From JAURVT01 sp049059935 (GTDB lineage Bacteria; Actinomycetota; Actinomycetes; Propionibacteriales; Nocardioidaceae), in assembly GCF_049059935.1 (NCBI RefSeq), contig NZ_JBMGQR010000005.1, positions 47,882 through 111,881 of the forward strand: a DNA stretch of 64,000 nt, written 5' to 3'. Made by a program: the position numbers and the translations under genes. Under the pieces are notes generated by a model, which saw only the letters and a list, made by a program, of their open reading frames with translations, searched no databases and was not told the origin of the DNA. Of this stretch, positions 35,270-44,135 are shown piece after piece; positions within the stretch are counted from its first letter, which is position 1, and each line of letters starts with the position of its first letter.

Positions 35270-36423
35270 CAGGCACGCTCCTTCGCGGTGTCAGCGGTGG
35301 TGTCGGCGTAGTCGTTGCGGCCCTCGAGGAGGCGCACGAACCGGTCGAACAGGTAGGCCGAGTCGTGCGGACCGGCCGCCGCCTCGGGGTGGTACTGCAC
35401 GCTGAACGCGGGCGCGTCGACGAGCGCGAGGCCCTCGACGACGTCGTCGTTCAGGCACACGTGGGTGACGCGCGCGGTGCCGAACTCGGTGCGGACGGGC
35501 GCGTCGGTGGGCGCGTCGACGGCGAAGCCGTGGTTGTGCGCGGTGACCTCGACCTTGCCGGTCGTCAGGTCCATCACGGGCTGGTTGATGCCGCGGTGCC
35601 CGTACTTGAGCTTGTAGGTGTCGAAGCCGAGCGCGCGGCCGAACATCTGGTTGCCGAAGCAGATGCCGAAGAACGGCAGGCGGCGCCGCAGCACCTCCTG
35701 CAGCAGCGCGACGGCGTCGGTGGTGGCCGCCGGGTCGCCGGGGCCGTTGGAGAAGAAGACGCCGTCGGCGCCGGTGGCCTCGACGTCGGCGATCGTCGAC
35801 GTCGCGGGTAGCACGTGCGTCTCGATGCCGCGCTCGGCGAGCATCCGCGGGGTGTTGGCCTTGATGCCGAGGTCGACGGCGGCCACGGTGAACCGCTTCT
35901 CCCCCACCGCGGGCACGACGTACGCCTCGTCGACGGTGACCTCGGACGCGAGGTCGGCGCCGGCCATCTGCGGCGCCGAGCGGACGGTGGCCAGCAGCGC
36001 GTCGACGTCGGTGGACGACGAGCTGATGCCGACCCGCATCGACCCGCGCTCGCGCAGGTGGCGGGTGAGCGCGCGGGTGTCGACGCCGCTGATGCCGACC
36101 ACGCCCTGCGCGGCGAGCTCGTCGTCGAGGCTGCGGCGCGAGCGCCAGCTGCTGGTGATGCGGGACGGGTCGCGCACGACGTACCCGGCGACCCAGATGC
36201 GTCGCGACTCCGGGTCCTCGTCGTTGACGCCGGTGTTGCCGACGTGCGGGGCGGTCATCACGACCACCTGGCGCTGGTAGGACGGGTCGGTGAGCGTCTC
36301 CTGGTAGCCGGTCATGCCGGTGGAGAAGACGGCCTCGCCGACGGTCTCGCCGACGGCGCCGAACGCCTCGCCGTGGAACGTGCGCCCGTCCTCGAGGACG
36401 AGCACCGCGGGGGTGGTGCTCAT
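35269..36423 (-). CDS. carA: Carbamoyl-phosphate synthase small chain CarA
   Basis: Glutaminase subunit of carbamoyl-phosphate synthase, 384 residues. A CPSase small-chain domain is followed by a class-I amidotransferase domain with the nucleophilic Cys in FFGICFGNQMFG (the canonical is GICLGHQ; the Cys is kept) and a C-terminal catalytic HPE in SVQYHPEAAAGPHD. ATG 36423 overlaps the pyrC stop (ATGA). Confidence 0.97.
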
Positions 36424-37727
36424 GCGGAGACCTCCGTCTCGACCGGGGTGCCGTCGAGCACCGTGGGGCGGCCGCGCAGGAACGTGGCGACCACCGAGCC
36501 GGGCAGCTCGAGCCCGGCGTAGGGGGTGTTGCGCGACAGCGACACCGTCTCGTCGGGACGGACGGTGCGGCTGGCGGCGGGGTCGACGAGCACGAGGTTG
36601 GCCGGCTCGCCGACCGCGATCGGGCGGCCGTGGCCGCTCACGCGTCCGATGTGGGCCGGTGCGGCCGACATCCGGTCGGCGACCTGCGCCCAGGTGAGGC
36701 GTCCGGTGTCGACCATCGTCTGCTGCACGACCGACAGGGCGGTCTCGAGGCCGAGCATGCCGAAGGCGGCCGCCGACCACTCGCACTCCTTGTCCTCGCC
36801 GGGGTGCGGGGCGTGGTCGGTGGCGACGCAGTCGATCGTGCCGTCGGCCAGGCCCTCGCGGACGGCCTCGACGTCGTCGGCGGTGCGCAGCGGCGGGTTG
36901 ACCTTGTAGATCGGGTCGTAGGTGCGCACCAGCTCGTCGGTGAGCAGCAGGTGGTGCGGCGTCACCTCGGCGGTGACGTCCCAGCCCTTGCTCTTGGCCC
37001 AGCGGACGATCTCGACCGAGCCGCGCGTGGACAGGTGGCACACGTGCAGGCGCGACCCGACGTGGGCGGCGAGCAGGGCGTCGCGGGCGACGATCGCCTC
37101 CTCGGCCACGGCCGGCCAGCCGGTGAGCCCGAGGACGCCGGACAGCTCGCCCTCGTTCATCTGCGCGTTCTCGGTCAGGCGGGGCTCCTGCGCGTGCTGC
37201 GCGACGACGCCGTCGAAGGCCTTGACGTACTCGAGCGCCCGGCGCATCAGCACCGCGTCGTGCACGCACTTGCCGTCGTCGGAGAAGACGCGGACGCCTG
37301 CGGCCGACTCGGCCATCGCGCCGAGCTCGGCCAGCCGCTCGCCGCCGAGGCCGATGGTGACGGCGCCGACGGGCTGCACGTCGCACCAGCCGTGCTCGCG
37401 ACCGAGCCGCCAGACCTGCTCGACGACGCCGGCGGTGTCGGCGACCGGGTCGGTGTTGGCCATCGCGTGGACGCAGGTGAAGCCGCCGGCGGCGGCGGCG
37501 CGGGTGCCGGTGCGGACGGTCTCGGCGTCCTCGCGCCCGGGCTCGCGCAGGTGGGTGTGCAGGTCGACCAGGCCCGGCAGCAGCACCAGGCCGGCTGCTT
37601 CGACCACGTGGTCGTCGGGTCCGGCCGCCAGGTCGGTGCCGACCTCGGCCACCAGGCCGTCGGCGACGAGGACGTCGACGACGTCCTCGCCCAGCAGGCG
37701 CGCTCCGCGCACCAGGTAGCGGGTCAT
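36420..37727 (-). CDS. pyrC: Dihydroorotase PyrC
   Basis: Cyclises carbamoyl aspartate to dihydroorotate. The 435-residue amidohydrolase shows the metal motif DLHTHLREPG near residue 58, the gamma-region VTPHHLLLTDE, and ATDHAPH with the catalytic Asp. ATG 37727 overlaps the pyrB stop (ATGA). Third gene of the pyr operon. Confidence 0.97.
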   Translation of the reverse strand: MTRYLVRGARLLGEDVVDVLVADGLVAEVGTDLAAGPDDHVVEAAGLVLLPGLVDLHTHLREPGREDAETVRTGTRAAAAGGFTCVHAMANTDPVADTAGVVEQVWRLGREHGWCDVQPVGAVTIGLGGERLAELGAMAESAAGVRVFSDDGKCVHDAVLMRRALEYVKAFDGVVAQHAQEPRLTENAQMNEGELSGVLGLTGWPAVAEEAIVARDALLAAHVGSRLHVCHLSTRGSVEIVRWAKSKGWDVTAEVTPHHLLLTDELVRTYDPIYKVNPPLRTADDVEAVREGLADGTIDCVATDHAPHPGEDKECEWSAAAFGMLGLETALSVVQQTMVDTGRLTWAQVADRMSAAPAHIGRVSGHGRPIAVGEPANLVLVDPAASRTVRPDETVSLSRNTPYAGLELPGSVVATFLRGRPTVLDGTPVETEVSA

Positions 37728-38680
37728 GCCTGGGTCTCCTCGTTGCCTCGGGTGTCGCCGGCGGGCGCGCCGCCGAGCAGCAGGTACAGGACGGCCATCC
37801 GCACGGCGACGCCGTTGGTGACCTGCTCGACGATCACCGACCTCGCGGAGTCGGCCACGGTGGCGGTGATCTCCATGCCGCGGTTCATCGGGCCGGGGTG
37901 CATGACGATGGCGTGGTCGGGCAGCATCCGCGTCCGCCGGTCGTCCAGGCCGTAGCGGCGGCTGTACTCCCGCGCGCTCGGGAAGTAGGCGGCGTTCATC
38001 CGCTCGTTCTGCACGCGCAGCATCATCACCGCGTCGGCGCCCTCGAGCGCCGTGTCGAGCTCGTACGACGTGCGCACCGGCCACTGCTCGATGCCGCGCG
38101 GAAGCAGCGTGGGCGGCGCGACGAGCGTGACGTCGGCGCCCAGCGTGTGAAGCAGCAGCGCGTTGGAGCGGGCGACGCGGCTGTGCAGCACGTCGCCGAC
38201 GATGGTGATGCGCTTGCCGGCGAGGTCGCCCAGGTGGCGGCGCATCGTGAACGCGTCGAGCAGCGCCTGCGTCGGGTGCTCGTGGGTGCCGTCGCCGGCG
38301 TTGACGATGGCGCTGTCGATCCAGCCCGCGTCGGCCAGCCGGTGGGGTGCGCCCGAGCTGCCGTGCCGGATGACGACGGCGTCGGCGCCCATCGCCTGCA
38401 GGGTGAGCGCGGTGTCCTTCAGGCTCTCGCCCTTGGACACGCTCGACCCCTTGGCCGAGAAGTTGATGACGTCGGCCGACAGCCGCTTGGCGGCGGCCTC
38501 GAACGAGATGCGCGTCCGCGTCGAGTCCTCGAAGAACAGGTTGACGACCGTGCGTCCGCGCAGCGTGGGGAGCTTCTTGATCGGGCGGCTCGCGACCCCC
38601 AGCAGCTCCTCGGCGGTGTCGAGGACGAGCAGCGCGTCGTCGCGGGTCAGGTCGGCCGCGGACAGCAGGTGCCGGATCAT
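37724..38680 (-). CDS. pyrB: Aspartate carbamoyltransferase catalytic chain PyrB
   Basis: Joins carbamoyl phosphate and aspartate. The 318-residue protein has the carbamoyl-phosphate loop FFEDSTRTRISFE near residue 50 and the HPTQALLD motif near 130. No pyrI regulatory chain is adjacent, as expected for this operon type. ATG 38680 overlaps the pyrR stop (ATGA). Confidence 0.98.
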   Translation of the reverse strand: MIRHLLSAADLTRDDALLVLDTAEELLGVASRPIKKLPTLRGRTVVNLFFEDSTRTRISFEAAAKRLSADVINFSAKGSSVSKGESLKDTALTLQAMGADAVVIRHGSSGAPHRLADAGWIDSAIVNAGDGTHEHPTQALLDAFTMRRHLGDLAGKRITIVGDVLHSRVARSNALLLHTLGADVTLVAPPTLLPRGIEQWPVRTSYELDTALEGADAVMMLRVQNERMNAAYFPSAREYSRRYGLDDRRTRMLPDHAIVMHPGPMNRGMEITATVADSARSVIVEQVTNGVAVRMAVLYLLLGGAPAGDTRGNEETQA

Positions 38681-39231
38681 GCCGCTCCCCCCGTGATGCG
38701 GACCTCGTCGACGCCGTCGATCTCGGCCACGCGCACCTGGACCTTCTCGGCCAACGAGGTGGGCAGGTTCTTGCCCACGAAGTCGGCCCGGATCGGCAGC
38801 TCGCGGTGGCCGCGGTCGACCAGGACGGCCAGCTGGACGACGCTGGGGCGGCCGAGGTCGCCCAGGGCGTCCAAGGCGGCCCGGATCGTCCGTCCGGAGA
38901 AGAGCACGTCGTCGACCAGCACGACCCGCTTGCCGTCGACGTCGCCGGGCAGCTCGGTGTGCTCGAGCGCGCGGGCGGGGTGCAGGCGCAGGTCGTCGCG
39001 GTACATCGTGACGTCGAGCGCGCCGGCGGCGATCGGGCGCCCCTCGACCTCGGCCATGCGGGCGGCGATGCGGTGCGCGAGCGGCACGCCTCGGGTGGGG
39101 ATCCCCAGCAGCACGAGGTCGTCGGACCCGCGGTTGCGCTCGAGGATCTCGTGGGTGATCCGGGTCAACGCCCGGGAGATGTCGGCGTCGTCGGCGACGG
39201 CGCGCGCGTCAGGGGCAGGCTCGGGAGCCAC
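38677..39231 (-). CDS. pyrR: Pyrimidine operon regulator / uracil phosphoribosyltransferase PyrR
   Basis: UMP-responsive RNA-binding regulator, first gene of its own operon. The 184-residue phosphoribosyltransferase fold includes the PRPP loop VVLVDDVLFSGRTIR (residues 103-117) and the hood segment. GTG 39231 is preceded by AGGAGG with seven bases between. A copy of the PyrR-binding consensus overlaps this ribosome-site region, suggesting translational feedback. Confidence 0.96.
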   Translation of the reverse strand: MAPEPAPDARAVADDADISRALTRITHEILERNRGSDDLVLLGIPTRGVPLAHRIAARMAEVEGRPIAAGALDVTMYRDDLRLHPARALEHTELPGDVDGKRVVLVDDVLFSGRTIRAALDALGDLGRPSVVQLAVLVDRGHRELPIRADFVGKNLPTSLAEKVQVRVAEIDGVDEVRITGGAA

Positions 39232-39244
39232 CGGCTGACCTCCT

Positions 39245-39270
39245 TCTCCGCCTCACGGGACGGTGGTTAA
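39245..39270 (-). promoter_or_regulatory. pyrR: PyrR-binding site in the pyr leader
   Basis: TCCCGTGAGGC (39260-39250) fits the PyrR RNA-binding consensus TCCNGNGAGGY and sits in a small hairpin (CACCG...CGGAG). It ends about ten bases before the AGGAGG of pyrR. No terminator is nearby, so control is likely at translation, as described for mycobacterial pyr. Confidence 0.75.
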
Positions 39271-39292
39271 AGGATGTCTGTGTGCGGGTCCC

Positions 39293-39298
39293 ACGCTA
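39293..39298 (-). promoter_or_regulatory. pyrR: Probable pyr operon -10 box (TAGCGT)
   Basis: TAGCGT fits TANNNT and gives a leader of about 55 bases that contains the PyrR site. No clear -35. Confidence 0.4.
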
Positions 39299-39315
39299 TC
39301 CCACCCGCGACGACG

Positions 39316-39351
39316 ACGGCACCCGCCCACCAGGTGGTGGACGGGTGCCGT
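39316..39351. terminator. Hairpin ending the glycine betaine transporter operon
   Basis: Sixteen-base arms (39316-39331, 39336-39351) with a single wobble and a four-base loop, 24 bases after the stop of the substrate-binding gene. No U-tract. Confidence 0.6.
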
Positions 39352-39375
39352 CTGGTACCGAGACGCTTTCGCGCG

Positions 39376-40359
39376 CTACTCCTTGACGAAGCCCTCCGAG
39401 ACGAGCCAGTCCTTGGCCACGATGGCCGGGTCCTGACCCTCGACGTCGACCTTGGCGTTCAGGTCGAGCATCACCTCGTTGGTGAGCTTGGGGTTGATCT
39501 CGGAGAAGATCTCCTCGATCTCGGGGTACTCCTCCAGCACGTCCGTGCGCACGACCTCGGTGAGGTTGTACAGCGGGAAGAACTGCTTGTCGTCCTCGAG
39601 CACCCGCAGCTTCAGGCCGGGGATGCGGCCGTCGGTGGTGAACACCTCACCGAAGTTGCACGGCTTGCCGTCGGCGGTGGCGGTGTAGATGACGCCGGTG
39701 TCGAGGTTGGTCGAGCCGGCGATGGTCGAGTCGCTGAGCCCGTAGGCCTTGAGCATCGGCTGGAACCCGTCGTTGCGCTTGGCGAACTCGGACTCCACGC
39801 AGAACGTCAGCTCCTCCTTGGGCAGGTCCTTGAGCTGGGACAGCTTGGTGATGCCCAGCTCCTCGGCCTTGGCCTCGCGGATGGCGAAGGCGTACGTGTT
39901 GTTCATCGGTGCGGGCGGCAGCCAGGTCAGGCCGTTCTTCTTGTCGGCGTCGAGCACCGCCTGGTACTGCGCCTCCTCGCCCTTGACCGGCTTCTCGTTG
40001 CCGAGGTAGTTGATCCAGCCGGTGCCGGTGTACTCGGGCGAGATGTCGACGTCGCCCTTGAGCACCGCCTGACGGACGCCGAAGCTGCCGGGCGTGTTGG
40101 TCAGGTTGGTGACGTCGAACCCGGCGGTCGAGAGCACCGTGGACATCATGTTGCCGAGCACGAGCTGCTCGGTGAAGTCCTTCGCGGCGACCGTGAGCGG
40201 CTTGCCCTCGAGCTCGGGGTAGGCCTTGACCGATCCCGGCTGCGCGGTCAGGACCGCACCGCTGGCCGAGCGCAGGCCGCAGCCCGACGCCAGCAGCGCG
40301 CACGCCGACAGGCCGACGAGCGTGACCAGGAGCTTCTTGGCGGGGGTGGTGAGCCTCAT
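39376..40359 (-). CDS. Glycine betaine/choline-type ABC transporter substrate-binding lipoprotein
   Basis: A 327-residue periplasmic-type binding protein (ProX/OpuCC family) anchored as a lipoprotein (lipobox LASGC at residue 27). Motifs include AAKDFTEQLVLGNMMSTVL, VDISPEYTGTGWINYLG and a Trp/Tyr-rich ligand area (TWLPPAPMNNTYAFAI). Such proteins bring osmoprotectants (glycine betaine, choline, carnitine); the exact ligand cannot be read here. ATG 40359 overlaps the permease stop (ATGA). Last gene of a four-gene operon. Confidence 0.9.
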   Translation of the reverse strand: MRLTTPAKKLLVTLVGLSACALLASGCGLRSASGAVLTAQPGSVKAYPELEGKPLTVAAKDFTEQLVLGNMMSTVLSTAGFDVTNLTNTPGSFGVRQAVLKGDVDISPEYTGTGWINYLGNEKPVKGEEAQYQAVLDADKKNGLTWLPPAPMNNTYAFAIREAKAEELGITKLSQLKDLPKEELTFCVESEFAKRNDGFQPMLKAYGLSDSTIAGSTNLDTGVIYTATADGKPCNFGEVFTTDGRIPGLKLRVLEDDKQFFPLYNLTEVVRTDVLEEYPEIEEIFSEINPKLTNEVMLDLNAKVDVEGQDPAIVAKDWLVSEGFVKE

Positions 40360-41156
40360 GAGAGTCCCTTCGGCGCGGCGACCATCTCGGCGAGACGGGC
40401 CAGCCAGTCGATGAACAGGGCCAGGGATGCCACCAGGATCGCACCGACGACCAAGGTGACGTTCTGCTGCAGCTTGATGCCGGTGGTGATGAAGTCGCCG
40501 AGACCGCCGGCGCCGGTGAAGGCGGCCAGCGTCGCCGTGCCGACGATCAGCACCAGCGCCGTGCGGATGCCGGCCACGATCACCGCGAGGGCGAGCGGCA
40601 GCTCCACCTTGACGAGGGTCGCGAAGCCGGACATGCCCATGCCCCGTGAGGCCTCGATGAGCCGCTCGTCGACGCCGTCCAGGCCGGCCACGGTGTTGGC
40701 CACGATCGGCAGCGCGCCGTAGACGACGAGAGCCACGACCGCGCCCCAGTAGCCCAGGCCGAGTGGCGAGGCTGCTGCGAGGGCGATCAGGCCGATCGCC
40801 GGGGCCGCCTGGCCGAAGCCCGCGACGACGGTGATCGGACGCGCGAACCGGCGGAGCGGGCCGCGGGTGAGCGCGATGCCCAGCGGCACGGCGACGACGA
40901 CGGTGATCAGGGTCGCCACCAGGCTGAGCGACATGTGCTCGCGCAGCCGGGCCAGGATGATGTCGATCGCGAGCGACCTGCGCTCGGTGTCGGTGATGTC
41001 GGCGGTGTTGACGTACACCAGCGACAGCACCACGGCGAGCACGCAGAGGACCGGCTGGACGACCCAGCGGACGAGGCTGGGACGGTCGGTCGAGACCGTG
41101 GTCTGGGTCGAGAGCTTCTCCCCCGCCTCCATGTCCAGGGTCGTCGTGGTGCTCAC
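40356..41156 (-). CDS. Osmoprotectant ABC transporter permease (second)
   Basis: A 266-residue ProW/OpuCB-type permease with about six helices. The ABC-interaction loop is VDERLIEASRGMGMSGFATLVKVE-like, with EASRGMGMSG visible near residue 170. A short hydrophilic N-terminus (MEAGEKLSTQTT) precedes the first helix. GTG 41156 overlaps the stop of the ATPase gene (GTGA). Pairs with the permease at 42366-43013 to form a heterodimeric pore. Confidence 0.9.
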   Translation of the reverse strand: MSTTTTLDMEAGEKLSTQTTVSTDRPSLVRWVVQPVLCVLAVVLSLVYVNTADITDTERRSLAIDIILARLREHMSLSLVATLITVVVAVPLGIALTRGPLRRFARPITVVAGFGQAAPAIGLIALAAASPLGLGYWGAVVALVVYGALPIVANTVAGLDGVDERLIEASRGMGMSGFATLVKVELPLALAVIVAGIRTALVLIVGTATLAAFTGAGGLGDFITTGIKLQQNVTLVVGAILVASLALFIDWLARLAEMVAAPKGLS

Positions 41157-42373
41157 GAGGCGTTCCCGGCGAGCGGCGTCACGGTCTCGGCGCGGTGGGC
41201 CGCGCTCTGGATGTTCTGCATCGCCTCCATGATGGTCTCGACGCGGACGACGCCCTCGTACTTGTTGCGGCGCCCGGTCACCACGACGACGCCGTGGCTG
41301 GAGGTGAGCATCTCGTCGAGCGCGTCCTGCAGCGTCGAGGCGACGTTGACGACCTCGAGGTCCATGTTGCGCGACACGTCGCGCAGGAACCCGGGCTTGC
41401 TCTCGAGGTCGCGGACGTCCACCCAGCGCTGCGGGCGCTCCTGGTCGTCGAGCACGATGACCCACTCGCGACCGAGCTCGCGGGCGCGGGCGGCGGCCGC
41501 CTTCTCGTCGCCGCCGATCGTGGTGACGGCCGCCTCGTGCAGGTCGACGTCGCGGACGCGCGTCAGCGTCAGCTGCTTGAGCGCGGCGCCGTGGCCGACG
41601 AAGCCCTCCACGAAGTCGTTGGCCGGGTTGGCCAGGATCGCCTCGGGCGTGTCGTACTGGACGATCTCGGAGCCGACCTGCAGGATCGCGATCCGGTCGC
41701 CGAGCTTGACCGCCTCGTCGAAGTCGTGGGTGACGAAGACGATGGTCTTCTTCAGCTCCTCCTGCAGGCGCAGCAGCTCGTCCTGGAGCCGCTGGCGGGT
41801 GATCGGGTCGACCGCGCCGAAGGGCTCGTCCATGAGCAGCACCGGCGGGTCGGCGGCGAGCGCGCGGGCGACGCCGATGCGCTGCTGCTGGCCACCGGAG
41901 AGCTGGCGCGGGTAGCGGTCGCGGTAGGTGTCGGGCTCGAGGCCGACCAGGTCGAGCAGCTCGTCGACCCGGGCCTTGATCCGCGCCTTGTCCCAGCCCA
42001 GCAGCTTGGGCACGAGGGCGATGTTGTCGCCGACGGTGTAGTGCGGGAACAGGCCGGCGCCCTGGATGACGTAGCCGATGCGACGCCGCAGCTCGTCGGG
42101 GTCCTTGTGGGTGACGTCCTCGTCACCGATCAGGATCCGGCCGCTGGTGGGCTCGATCAGGCGATTGATCATCTTCATCGTGGTGGTCTTGCCGCACCCC
42201 GAGGGTCCGACCAGCATGACGATCTCGCCTGCGGGGATCTCGAGGGTGATGTTGTCGACGGCGGCGGTGCCGCCGCTGCCGTAGCGCTTGGTGACGCCCT
42301 CGAGCAGGATGCGCTCGCCGTGGGTCGCCGAGGTCGTGGCGGGCGTGGACGGCGTGACGGTGGACTCAGACAC
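41153..42373 (-). CDS. Osmoprotectant ABC transporter ATPase with CBS domains
   Basis: A 406-residue ProV/OpuCA-type ATPase: Walker A GPSGCGKTTTMKM, signature LSGGQQQRIGVARALA, Walker B VLLMDEPFGAVD, H-loop VFVTHDFDEA. The C-terminal 140 residues hold a CBS pair (VDVRDLESKPGFL; LQDALDEMLTSSHGVVVVTG) which in OpuA-type systems senses ionic strength. GTG 42373 overlaps the first permease stop by eight bases. Confidence 0.92.
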   Translation of the reverse strand: MSESTVTPSTPATTSATHGERILLEGVTKRYGSGGTAAVDNITLEIPAGEIVMLVGPSGCGKTTTMKMINRLIEPTSGRILIGDEDVTHKDPDELRRRIGYVIQGAGLFPHYTVGDNIALVPKLLGWDKARIKARVDELLDLVGLEPDTYRDRYPRQLSGGQQQRIGVARALAADPPVLLMDEPFGAVDPITRQRLQDELLRLQEELKKTIVFVTHDFDEAVKLGDRIAILQVGSEIVQYDTPEAILANPANDFVEGFVGHGAALKQLTLTRVRDVDLHEAAVTTIGGDEKAAAARARELGREWVIVLDDQERPQRWVDVRDLESKPGFLRDVSRNMDLEVVNVASTLQDALDEMLTSSHGVVVVTGRRNKYEGVVRVETIMEAMQNIQSAAHRAETVTPLAGNAS

Positions 42374-43013
42374 GGATACCCCTCGAGGTGGTGAGACGGG
42401 AGACGACACCGAGGAGGGCGTCGAGGATGACGGCGAGGATGAGGATCCCGACCGTCCCGGCGATGATCGAGTTGGTGGCGTTCGCACCGCCGAGGCGCGA
42501 GATGCCGGAGAAGATGTAGCCGCCGAGGCCGGGGCCGAGGACGTAGGCCGCGATGGCGGCGATGCCCATCAGCATCTGGCCGGAGACGCGGATGCCGGTC
42601 ATGATGACGGGCCACGCGAGCGGGAGCTCCAGGCGGAACAGGGTGGTGACCCGGTTCATGCCCATGCCGCGGGCCGACTCGATGAGCGTCTGGTCGACAC
42701 CTCGCAGGCCCACGATCGCGTTGCGCAGGATCGGCAGCGAGCCGTAGAACACGAGCGCGATCACCGAGGGCGTCACGCCCAGGGTGATCAGGCCGACCAT
42801 GACGCCGAGGAGCGCGTAGGACGGGATGGTCAGGCCGATCGCGCTGAACGCGTTGGCCACGCCGGCCCCGACCGGGCTGCGGTACACGAGGACCGCGATC
42901 GCGAGGCCGAGGACGGTGGCGAGCACGAGAGACTGGACGACGAGGCTGAAGTGCTGCCAGGCGTCACCGAGAAGGACCGGCGCACGGTCTTGGACGAACT
43001 GGAAGAAGCCCAT
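42366..43013 (-). CDS. Osmoprotectant ABC transporter permease (first)
   Basis: A 215-residue, five- to six-helix permease of the ProW/OpuC family, with the coupling segment IESARGMGMNRVTTLFRLE near residue 112 and an N-terminal amphipathic MGFFQFVQDRAPVLLGDAWQ. First gene of the four-gene operon. ATG 43013 lies about 80 bases after a probable promoter. Confidence 0.9.
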   Translation of the reverse strand: MGFFQFVQDRAPVLLGDAWQHFSLVVQSLVLATVLGLAIAVLVYRSPVGAGVANAFSAIGLTIPSYALLGVMVGLITLGVTPSVIALVFYGSLPILRNAIVGLRGVDQTLIESARGMGMNRVTTLFRLELPLAWPVIMTGIRVSGQMLMGIAAIAAYVLGPGLGGYIFSGISRLGGANATNSIIAGTVGILILAVILDALLGVVSRLTTSRGIRV

Positions 43014-43101
43014 GGACTCCCCATTCTTGGGTGAGAGCCGGGGGCCGTGCCGGGTGGAGATGCGCTGCTGGTGTGCCCCCGTAGGTCATGGCACGGGTGG
43101 C

Positions 43102-43107
43102 AACTTA
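43102..43107 (-). promoter_or_regulatory. Probable -10 box (TAAGTT) of the osmoprotectant transporter operon
   Basis: TAAGTT fits TANNNT; start near 43095, leader about 80 bases. The -35 region is weak, which would suit activator or repressor control. Confidence 0.4.
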
Positions 43108-43128
43108 CCGAGAAAGGTGCGCGATGGT

Positions 43129-43152
43129 CGCATGTCCCGCCCGGGACACGCG
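43129..43152. promoter_or_regulatory. TGTCCCG-CC-CGGGACA palindrome upstream of the transporter promoter
   Basis: A perfect 7-bp dyad (43133-43139 and 43142-43148) with further near-matching flanks. It lies 26-41 bases upstream of the -10 box and 14 bases after the nusB stop. It could be a repressor operator for the transporter or a terminator hairpin for nusB; the two-base loop is too small for the full stem in RNA. Confidence 0.4.
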
Positions 43153-43161
43153 ATCGTTACC

Positions 43162-43572
43162 TCATCGCGACAGGGTGGGCTTGACCTCGATCAGCCGCGA
43201 CAGGAGCCCGGAGACGAAGCCGGCGGACTCGTCGGTGGACAGGTCGCGGGCGAGCGCCGCGGCCTCGCTGGCGGCGACGGCATCGGGCACGTCGTCGGCC
43301 CAGAGCACCTCGAACACACCGAGGCGCAGCAGGTTGCGATCGACCCCGGGCATGCGCTCCAGGCTCCACCCGTGGGCGTGCTCGCGCAGCAGCTCGTCGA
43401 TCTGCTGGGCGTGCTCCTGGACCCCCTCGACGAGGGTGATCGTGTACGGGTTGACGGGCGGGTCGGCGGCGGCCACCCGCTCGGCGAGGGTCGCCCCGAC
43501 GCCGACGCCCTGCAGCTCGCTCTCGAACAGGACGTCGAGCGCGCGCTTGCGGGCCTTGGTGCGAGCGGCCAT
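43162..43572 (-). CDS. nusB: Transcription antitermination factor NusB
   Basis: Forms the NusB-NusE complex on boxA RNA in rRNA transcription. The 136-residue all-helical protein begins with ARTKARKRALDVLFESELQG and has VDRNLLRLGVFEVLW near residue 78. The ATG at 43572 overlaps the efp stop by one base. Third gene of pepP-efp-nusB. Confidence 0.96.
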   Translation of the reverse strand: MAARTKARKRALDVLFESELQGVGVGATLAERVAAADPPVNPYTITLVEGVQEHAQQIDELLREHAHGWSLERMPGVDRNLLRLGVFEVLWADDVPDAVAASEAAALARDLSTDESAGFVSGLLSRLIEVKPTLSR

Positions 43573-44135
43573 CAGGAGCTGACGCGTCCGAGGTAGCTGC
43601 CGTCGCGGGTGTCGACCTTGACCTTCTCGCCGGTGACGATGAACAGCGGCACCTGGATCTCGCGGCCCGTCTCGAGCGTGGCGGGCTTGGTGCCGCCGCT
43701 GGAGCGGTCGCCCTGCAGGCCCGGCTCGGTGTACTGGATCGTCAGCTCGACCGAGGCCGGGAGCTCGATGTACAGCGGGGTGCCCTCGTGGACGGCGACC
43801 ATCGCCTCCTGGTTGTCGAGCAGGAAGCCCGACGCGTCGCCGACGACCGACTCCGAGATCGGCAGCTGGTCGTAGGTCTGGCTGTCCATGAAGACGTACG
43901 CCTCGCCGTCGTGGTACAGGAACTGCATGTCGCGCTTGTCGACGCTGGCGATCTCGACCTTGACGTCGGCGTTGAACGTGCGGTCGACCGTCTTGCCGGA
44001 CGCGACGTTCTTGATCTTGGTGCGCACGACGGCCCCGCCCTTGCCGGGCTTGTGGTGCTGGAACCACTGGACGGTCCACAGCTGGCCGTCGAGGTTCAGC
44101 ACCATGCCGTTCTTGAGGTCGTTCGTCGTGGCCAT
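43572..44135 (-). CDS. efp: Elongation factor P
   Basis: Rescues ribosomes stalled at polyproline. The 187-residue protein has three beta-barrel domains: KOW-like N-terminal domain with the loop HHKPGKGGA whose Lys32 is the position modified in other bacteria, a central OB domain, and a C-terminal OB domain ending RDGSYLGRVSS. No epmA/epmB-type modification gene is nearby. ATG 44135 overlaps the pepP stop (TGATG). Confidence 0.98.
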   Translation of the reverse strand: MATTNDLKNGMVLNLDGQLWTVQWFQHHKPGKGGAVVRTKIKNVASGKTVDRTFNADVKVEIASVDKRDMQFLYHDGEAYVFMDSQTYDQLPISESVVGDASGFLLDNQEAMVAVHEGTPLYIELPASVELTIQYTEPGLQGDRSSGGTKPATLETGREIQVPLFIVTGEKVKVDTRDGSYLGRVSS

